Below are positions 51,201-60,200 of a stretch of 64,000 nt of DNA, piece by piece. Positions within the stretch are counted from its first letter, which is position 1. Each line of letters begins with the position of its first letter. A program made the translations under genes and the position numbers. The notes beneath the pieces are model-generated. The model was not told the DNA's origin. It ran no database searches and saw nothing but the letters and a program-made list of their open reading frames with translations. The stretch comes from Opisthocomus hoazin (lineage: Eukaryota > Chordata > Aves > Opisthocomiformes > Opisthocomidae), in the NCBI RefSeq assembly GCF_030867145.1, contig NC_134414.1, forward strand, positions 77,862,504 to 77,926,503, read 5' to 3'.

Positions 51201-54200
51201 GCAGACTCCTGAGCCCTTGTGGAGAAGTTTTCTGCGTGCCTGGTTATACTGAGTTTCAGTCTGGGGAACAAACACAGACCTAACTTCAAGCATGAAGTTA
51301 CTTGTAATCTCTACAGGAGCACAGCCTTAATAAAAAAAATAACTTGCCTGATGCCTTATTCATCTGTGCAAATTTCATATATATGGAAGGGCAGGTAGGA
51401 TGTCCGGTATAAAAATGTAGATGAGTGTTTATTTCAGAATTTGCATATTTTATTTTTTGTTAATGCTGGGACATCAGTATATGCATACATATATAATATT
51501 ATAAATTACATATAATTATATAGAATTTTAAGTATTCTATATAATTAATAATAATAATATACAAAATATTATTTTAATTGCTGATAGTAGGTTCACTCTT
51601 TCCCCCAGGATTCAAAGTGGCTATTACAGAACATTCTGACCTTGTTAAAGATATACAGGGGTGTTGCCTTAAAAGTAATGAACATCTTTTAAATAGACTA
51701 AAAAACAACTTTTAAATAGTTTAAATAACTAAGAATATTTTAACCTCCTTTGAACTCCCCTTTGAAATGCAGACTAGGATAACGGAGAAAATGCTTTGCA
51801 CAACTGGAAGTATTTGAAAAGAGTATTTAAATTACCAGAAGACTTCAGATTAGCGTTTTTTAAACCAGTGATGTATGTTTGAAGTAATTTCTTGCTTGTT
51901 CTTTTTGTCACAAGCAGTGATCACAAGCAGACACATACTGTGTCTTCTGTAACCGACCTCACTGAAGAGCTGAGTAGTACTCTTAGCAGTAGGCCGTGCT
52001 GTGTTTCAGAAGAGCCAGCACCGACACCACATCAGCAAACTTGGCAAACCACTGCTGACAGTCCAGCCCGAAGGAAGAAAGCATTATACGCAGGTGAGAC
52101 TAAAATGAACTGTAGTTGGTAGCAGAATTTATTCACTAACTTAAAAAGATTCTGTTAAAAATAGCAAAAAACAGCCCTCATTGTAGGAACAAATGAAGCC
52201 TTTGGTGATTAAAATAATCACCTTTCTGAAATTCTAACTTCTCTTCATTTTTACTTTTCAGCCATCTTACTCATTTGACCCACAGACAGACAAATGTCTG
52301 CTCATTTATGCTTCATCACAGGCCCTGTCATGAAGAATTAATCATTTTGACAGAATGTGTTGGAAGCTCTGTAAACAGTTTTTTAACAGTAGATATTAAA
52401 CCCTTATCTCTTTTTAGTCTAATTAGGTACATCATTGGCAAGAATAAAGTGCTGATCTATGTTGCACTAATTACAGCATTACTTACACTAATATTTCCCC
52501 TTACTGCACCTGTAAGACTACGCTTCTCTTTGAAGTGTCCTTTGTGTGCAGTCTGAAACCAAGTTAACCCAGCTGATGTACAAGAAGCCTTCATCTCTGG
52601 GAAAGTACAAAGTCCAAATTAGCGCTAAAGTAATTTTGTGTTTGAGGTCTTTTGTAGGCAGTCCATTAAAAATTGGGACTGGATACCAAAGAGGAACTCA
52701 AAAATCCCAAACATGTATTTGAGGAGTAATTTATCTTTTCCTTTCTTTCCCTTTCAACACCTACAGAACAAACAAAGACAAGTCTGCTGCGAATCCTGAG
52801 CCATAGTGTGAAATCTAGGGAAGAGAGCCCAGAGGAGGGAATATCTCCTGAAAAAAAGAGTTTTTCTGTCAAAAACAATGTGAAATGTACAACCATTTTC
52901 AAAGGCAAGTTGACAGAACAAGAAACTCTGCGTGGGGCAGACCGTAACATTTCTCCTGCTGTGTTTGTGACTAATGGCGTGTCGTTCGAGGCAAAACTGT
53001 AGACCTGCAGCACAGAGGACTGGAACGCAGCAGAGATACAGAGAGCTGGTCACGCAGAGGAGATTGTAACAAGGTCCTTACAGCTGCGGCCAGAATCCTG
53101 CCAGTGCCTAAACTACTCAGTTTACAACAGCTTAGTTACGTCCACAGTATGTGGCAGCTGTGATACAGCTGTGCCTTAGACTGCTGAAAGGCTATCACAG
53201 TTGCTTCTTACCAACAGATTAAATAGATCTTGAGAATCTTGTTATACAGTAATAGATTGTTGTTGTGATACAGTAATTTGCAGTTATGTTCAATGTTGAA
53301 GTTAAAGCTGAGAGTAGTGGTTCTAAATCTGCGGTACCAGTATAAAAGGAGGTTGCACTACATTAGTATGATTAGACTTGCAAAAACCACAGTCTCTGGG
53401 ACAGACACGTATGTAGACACAAAAGTATTTCCAATGGGGCGTGGATATGCATTCAGACAGTTTTCATTTCTCTCAGTAATTCATGCAACTCTGAACTTTA
53501 TGATAGGTCCTCTAAGTTGTTCTAAAACCTCACTTATGGTACTTAAAGATATTTGACTTTTTTACATTTCACTTTCCTGTTTTTACACAGATTTTCATAT
53601 CAGTATAACTTAAATTAGCCACTCCTCGCCATCTCATTAGTGGTAGCACTTGGTATCACATCTTGAATTGGGGAAAAAACTGGTTAATCTTTCTTTTTGG
53701 GTTATAAGAAATAAATACATACAAGGTTCATTTTTTTTTTAATTGAATAATTCACCAACTATTTTACAGATTTCCTCATGGATTAATTAGGGCTCATGAG
53801 GCATATAGTAACATTGCTTCTATTGATCAAGCATCAATAAGCACATAACTCTCACTGATTAATTTAGGTGCTGAAATAAAGATTATTGTGTAGTCTTTGT
53901 GACACTGCTAGCAGGCTAAAATTTAAAAATGATGTTATTATATGTCAGCTTATTTATGTATACTTTTGTGTGCACAAGAACTGTAAGATAATGAAATGCA
54001 AATGTTTTATTTTAGATCTGAAAATGCAGAAAACTGTGAAAATGACATCTAAAAGGTATGCGTGTGCATCTATAGATACATCATAAGAAATATAGTTTAC
54101 ACTTTTCTTCAGTCATTTCAGACTTCTCAAATGTATTTCTACCTTGTGCTACATCTTACAGTATCTTTTTTCTAGTTCTCTAGATATGTCTTCGTCTCTT

Positions 54201-57200
54201 TGGTTAAAGACTCATGGCTTGGTTGCTAGGCGACTCACCATCATGGATGCCTTAGCTCCTACAGCTGTCCCTCGTGGTACCAAATACATCCCAGTTCTGG
54301 ACAAGCATGTAGTTTCTAAAGTATTTGATGAGGTAAAACTCTTACGCTGTTGCAAAGCAAACATAAAACTTGGTACTGTTTTCAAAAGGATTTTTTTATT
54401 CATTCTAGAAATGTCATAATTACATTCTCTGGTGTTCATTGTAGATGGTTGATGGGCACTGAATGTATAATGCATATCTGAATGTTCATTCATAGAATCA
54501 TAGAAGGGAGGAGCCCAAAGATGAACATAGTACTCCAGGTGCGGCCTCACCAGTGCCGAGTACAGGGGCACGGTCACCTCCCTACTCCTGCTGGCCACAC
54601 TGTTCCTGACACAAGCCAGGATGCCATTGGCCTTCTTGGCCACCTGGGCACACTCATCTGGCTCATGTTCAGCTGGCTGTCAACCAGCACCCCAAGGTCC
54701 TTTTCTGCCAGACAGCTTTCCAGCCACTCCTCCCCAAGCCTGTAGTGTTGCATGGGGTTGTTGTGACCCAGGTGCAGGACCCAGCTCTTGGCCTTGCTGA
54801 ACCTCGTACAATTGACCTCAGCCCATCGATCCAGCCTGTCTCGATCTCTCTGCAGAGCCTTCCTACCCTCAAGCAGATCCACACTCCTGTCCAACTTGGT
54901 GTCATCTGCAAACTTACTGAGGATGCACTCGATCCCTTCGTCCAGAACGTTGATAAAGATGTTAAACAAGACTGGCCCCAATACTGAGCCCTGGGGAACA
55001 CCACGTGTGACCGGCCTCCAGCTGGATTTAACTCCATTCACCACCACTCTTTGGGCTCGGCCATTCAGCCACTTTTTTACCCAGCAAAGAGTACACCCAT
55101 CCAAGCCAGGAGCAGCAAGTTCCTTCAGGGGAATGCTGTGGGAAATGGTGTCGAAGGCTTTACTAAAGTCTAGGTAGACAAAATTCACAGCCTTTCCCTC
55201 ATCCACTAAGTGGGTGGGTCATAGAAGGAGATCAGGTTAGTCAAGCTGGACCTGCCTTTCACGAACCCATGCTGGCTGGGCTTGATCCCCTGGTTATCCT
55301 ATATGTGCCATGTGATGGCACTCAAGATATTTTGCTCCATAACCTTCCCTGGCACTGAGGTCAGACTGACAGGCCTGTAGTTCCCTGAATCCTCCTTGCA
55401 GCCCTTGTTGTAGATGGGCGTCACATTTCCAGCCAACTGTGACCTCCCCAGTTAGCCGGGACTGCTGATAGATGATGGAAAGTGGCTTGGTGAGCACTTC
55501 CACCAGCTCCCTCGGTGCCATTGAATGGATCCCATCTGGCCCCATAGACTTGGGTGTGTCTGTGTGGTGTGGCAGGTCACTAACCATTTCCCCTTCAATT
55601 ATGGGGGCTTCATTCTTCTCCCCATCCCTGTCTTCCAGCTCAGGGGACTGGGTACCCAGAGAACAACTGGTCTTACTGTTAAAGACTGAGGCAAAGATGG
55701 CATTAAATACCTCAGCCATTTCCTCATCCTTTGTCACTACATTTCCCCCCACATCCGATAAAGAATGGAGCTTCTCTTTAGCCCTCCTTTCGTTGTTAAT
55801 GTATTTATAGAAACATTTTTTTTCATCTTTTACAGCAGTAGCCAGATTAAGCTCTAGCTGGGCTTTGGCCTTTCTAATTTTCTCCCTGCATAACCTCACA
55901 ATATCCTTGCAGTTCTCCTGAATTGTCCGCCCCTTCTTCCAAAGTACATAAACTCTGTTTTCTTTCCAGAGTACCATCCAAAGCTCTCTGTTCAGACAGG
56001 CTGGTCTTCTTCCCTGCCGATTCATCTTGTGGCACATGGGGCCAGCCTGCTCCTGTGCCTTTAAGACTTCCTCCTTGAAGAATGTCCAGCCTTCCTGGAC
56101 CCCTTTGCCCTTCAGGACTGCCTCCCAAGGGACTCTGTCAACCAGGCTCCAAAATAGACCAAAGTCTGCCCTCTGAAAGTCCGAGGTAGCAGTTCTGCTC
56201 ACCCCCTTCCTTACTTCTCCAAGAACTAAAAATCTATCATTTTGTGATCGCTATGCCCAAGATGACCTCCAACCATTACATCACCCACCAATCCTTCTCT
56301 GTTCATGAACAGCAGGTCCAGCAGGGCACCTTCCCTAGTTGGCTCCCTCACCAGCTGTGTCAGTAAGTTATCTTCCATACACTCCAGGAACTTCTTGGAC
56401 TGCTTCCTCTCTGCTGTGTTGTATTTCCAGTAGACATCTGGTAAGTTGAAGTCCCCCATGAGAACAAGGGCTAGCTATTGCGAGACTTCTCCCAGCTGCT
56501 TATAGAATATTTCGTCTGGTTGGGTGGTCTATAACAGAGTCTCACCATGGTATCTGCCTTGTTGGCCTTCCCCCTGATTCTTACCCATAAATACTCAACT
56601 CTGTTGTCACCCTCATTAAGCTCTAGACAATGAAAACACTCCCTAACATACAGGGCTACCCCACTGCCTCTCTTTCCTTGCCTGTCCCTTCTGAAAATTC
56701 ATGCATCAGTAAGAAGATAAAACTGATCGTTAATAGTATTTCTTGCAAACTTTACCCATTTGATGGCAGTGTGCAGCCATCAGGTATTCAGCAATTTCTT
56801 GAGCACCAAAGCCTCAACTGATGCATGTTTTTTTCACTGGAGTATGTATTTTAGGTCCATAAAGTCATCTGGAAAACTGTGCAGATGTACAGTTTGTGGA
56901 TTTGTGTGTTCTAAAGGTTTACATGTGTCTGCTAAGACCTTTTGAAAAGTATTGGAATTCAGTAACTAAAATTTAATTCTGATAGTTGTATACAATTGTG
57001 AGATTCTGGAGATGCAAAATTAATGATGAATTGTGTATCATGAAGCATTAATTGCCATTCCATTTAAAGGAAGTCCATTTTTTGGCAAATTGCTCTAATT
57101 CTTCTTGTATGATGCATCCTATGAAAGTCCTATGAATATGTTTCAACTCATTTTAACTAATTAAAACTATTTCCTTAAACAATACTCAAAGAAAAAGCTA

Positions 57201-60200
57201 AACAGGGTCAATTTAAATAATAAGAGGTAAGCAAGGATTTTGGAATAGAATGTGATATACAGCTAAGGAAAATATTCATTATGAATTTACACATTTGTAC
57301 ATTTTAAAGTTTTCATGTTTTTTTTTAATTTAGGAATGGGATTTTTTTTAAAAACATGCAGATTATGGAAGCATAACCAGATCCTCTCTTTTAGTAAAAG
57401 CAAGTCAGAACCGAGATCCTTAAGATTTTTTTGAAGTGTTAGGTTTTTTTTTGTATGCAATAAAAATATGGCTTTTGTAGAAAAAGCATTAGAAATGTAC
57501 ATTTTAAGATTTCAAATATAAAATAGCCATTTTTCAAAAAAAAATCAGATAGTCAATGCTCACTAAACTGCACAAAACAATCTCCTGTAAGTGAAATGTC
57601 AAACAAGAGACATTGTGACTGTCACATAACTCTTAAGACTGATTTCTGAGCAGTCATTTCTTTTCCCACCTTCTTCTGAATACACCTACTAAGTAGAGCT
57701 CTTTCTGCCGTGTTTCTAAAAGAAGACTCCTTTGAGTCCTTTCCAGACAATCCTGAGCTGCACTTGAACAGCTATTTGAAAAAACAGTAGTCTGTAAAAC
57801 ATAAAGGTCTTTGAAAATAGTTAAAGGTGTGATTCAGCAAGTGATACAGGTAGCTTTTAATGGTAGGTCGTGGGAGCTTATGGTAGTCTATCTCAGGGGT
57901 GAATGAAGTTCAGTGTTCTTAGAATGAACAGCTGCTGCACAGAATCTAAACAGTGATCCATGATCAGAGATATAAACACAAAATAATATATCATTTTTAC
58001 CACTTCTTTGTACCTGCTAATCCCCATTAGTTGTATAGACACTCAGTTTCTCAAGCAGTGGAGAATTATTATTCTATGTGTAGAGGCATGGAATTTTCTG
58101 GATCTGAAGCAGGGTATAGGAAGGAAAAAGAAGGTTGGGGGCTGCACACAAGGTGGAATCAGTAGAATATGAGCTGTGGAATCCGCTCTGCCTCAAGCCT
58201 TATGCCAGCATATCAAGGAAAAGCAGAAAATTGGTGCTGGGACTAGACATAGAGCTTGAATAGGAGACATTAACACATTGGTTAAGAATCTTGATTATTC
58301 CAGTACTTCAGAAGACTTAATTGAAGATAATAAATGTACAAACATTTTTTCATTCTTCCTTCTGAGATCTTAGTTTTCTTGGTGTAGAGTGCAGACATCC
58401 TTGTTCTCTTTCCTGGGGATAGTATAATTTTTATTTTCGGTCCTTGCTAGCAGTGATGGTGGAGTGACTATGAGCAGTTTTTTCACCTTGGAGAGGCAGC
58501 AAGCAAAAGGTTTCCATGACAACTGTTCATTAACAGGAGGCTGACCTGTTGTTTTCAGTTCTGTGTGACCTGTCAGTTTCACCTGAGTTATCTCAAAGAG
58601 GTTAATTCATTAAACTACCCATCAGATTCATATCCAGAAAAAAAAAAAAGGCTTGGGGGCTTGTCTAAATTACCCTATGGTAGTTCTGGAGCAAACCTCC
58701 CGTATAGAACCATGTGAGCATCTGTTGCAGATTGTAGCATCTTAAGCACAGCTTTGCAGGTCATGGAGTTTTGACTCAATGCTTTGCTCAGAAGAATCAA
58801 ATTCAGATTCAGCCAACCAAAACATCATGTTCGGTCTAAAATAAGAAAGATTTTTCTAGGGTTATTGTGCTTTCATTTTGTCTTTAACAATTTGAAATTT
58901 TGGGTTTGAAATAAAAGCCATTGTGAAACAAGTGAATTCTTTTTATATGAGAGTCCAAGTATTTAATTTAGAAAATGACAAAACATTTTGGCACTAAAAA
59001 GCTTCCTTGTGATTTCTTTCAGCTGAATCTGTCAAATTTATCTCGTCTTCATGAGCAGTTTTCATTGCTCTCAAAGTATGCATAATATTTCAACTTTACT
59101 GTTTGCTAAGAACACATTCCATTCCATTCTTCAATACTGTAATAATGTGTTTATGTTTGTCTACCCCTCATATTCTGTTCAAAGGGTTTTAGAAACTGTA
59201 TTAAATATTCATTTTGCAAATGATGCTGTTTGTACTTGGAGTTACTCTGGGAATTTGTAAGGGAATGTACAAGAGGGCTTCTACATGGTGAAGCCCTGCT
59301 GAACTTTTATAAACTTGGTTTGAGTAACATAGCAGACAACCATGACAGCATGGAACTGGGAGAGGGGTACTCTCAGTTCCTTGCCTTTCAGCTTTCAAAC
59401 TCCCCCTGGAAATGACAGGTAGCCAGATTTCATGGTCCATAGTTTTGGGCAGAGATTTACCTCTTCTGTCTCTGGCACGATACTTCACTGACATGCTCCC
59501 ATTAACTTTTGCTTCTAAATGATCTTAAGATTAATTTAATATGAGGAGCTTTGATGTGGTCTGGCACTGCTGTGACCCAGATTTATTAATCAGAGAGAAG
59601 ATGTCCTCAGAAAGCAAGGGAATGTAAAGTCACACTCCTGCTCCTGAAAAAATGGCCATACAGCAGTAATTTGGAATCCAGCTAGGCTGTGATGATTCAA
59701 ACACAAATAAAACACACTGAAAACTATGCTCAAAGAAGTCTTCTTGTTGTTTTATTTTCTGATTACTTGCCTTATTCTCCCAACAAGGGTAGTACTTTGA
59801 TTTAAATTGAACCTTTTCCATCTTTTTGTCATTTATATCCTCATCTCAGAGAGACACTTGGAGAAGCTTCCCACTCAACCATATGTGCTGAAGACAGTTT
59901 TGGGGAGAGTAATATTCTCTGTCTTCTCCATTTGTTTATTGGATTTTTTTCTGTTTATAGTCATCATCAGGACACTGATTTATAAAATAGCTTTGCTTAT
60001 ATGAACTGCTGAGTAATTTAGGAGGCATCTTTGCTCTGTCATCCTTTTCTACCCTTTTCTCTGCCTTTTGGAGATCTACTTGTAAGTGTATCACTTTCTA
60101 TTTTGTAATGAAGTTGACTTATGTAGATTCTGAATTGTGAGATTTGAAAGGTATTGAAATTCCTGATTCTGACCAACCTGGTTAGGTTCCTAAGCGTTAT

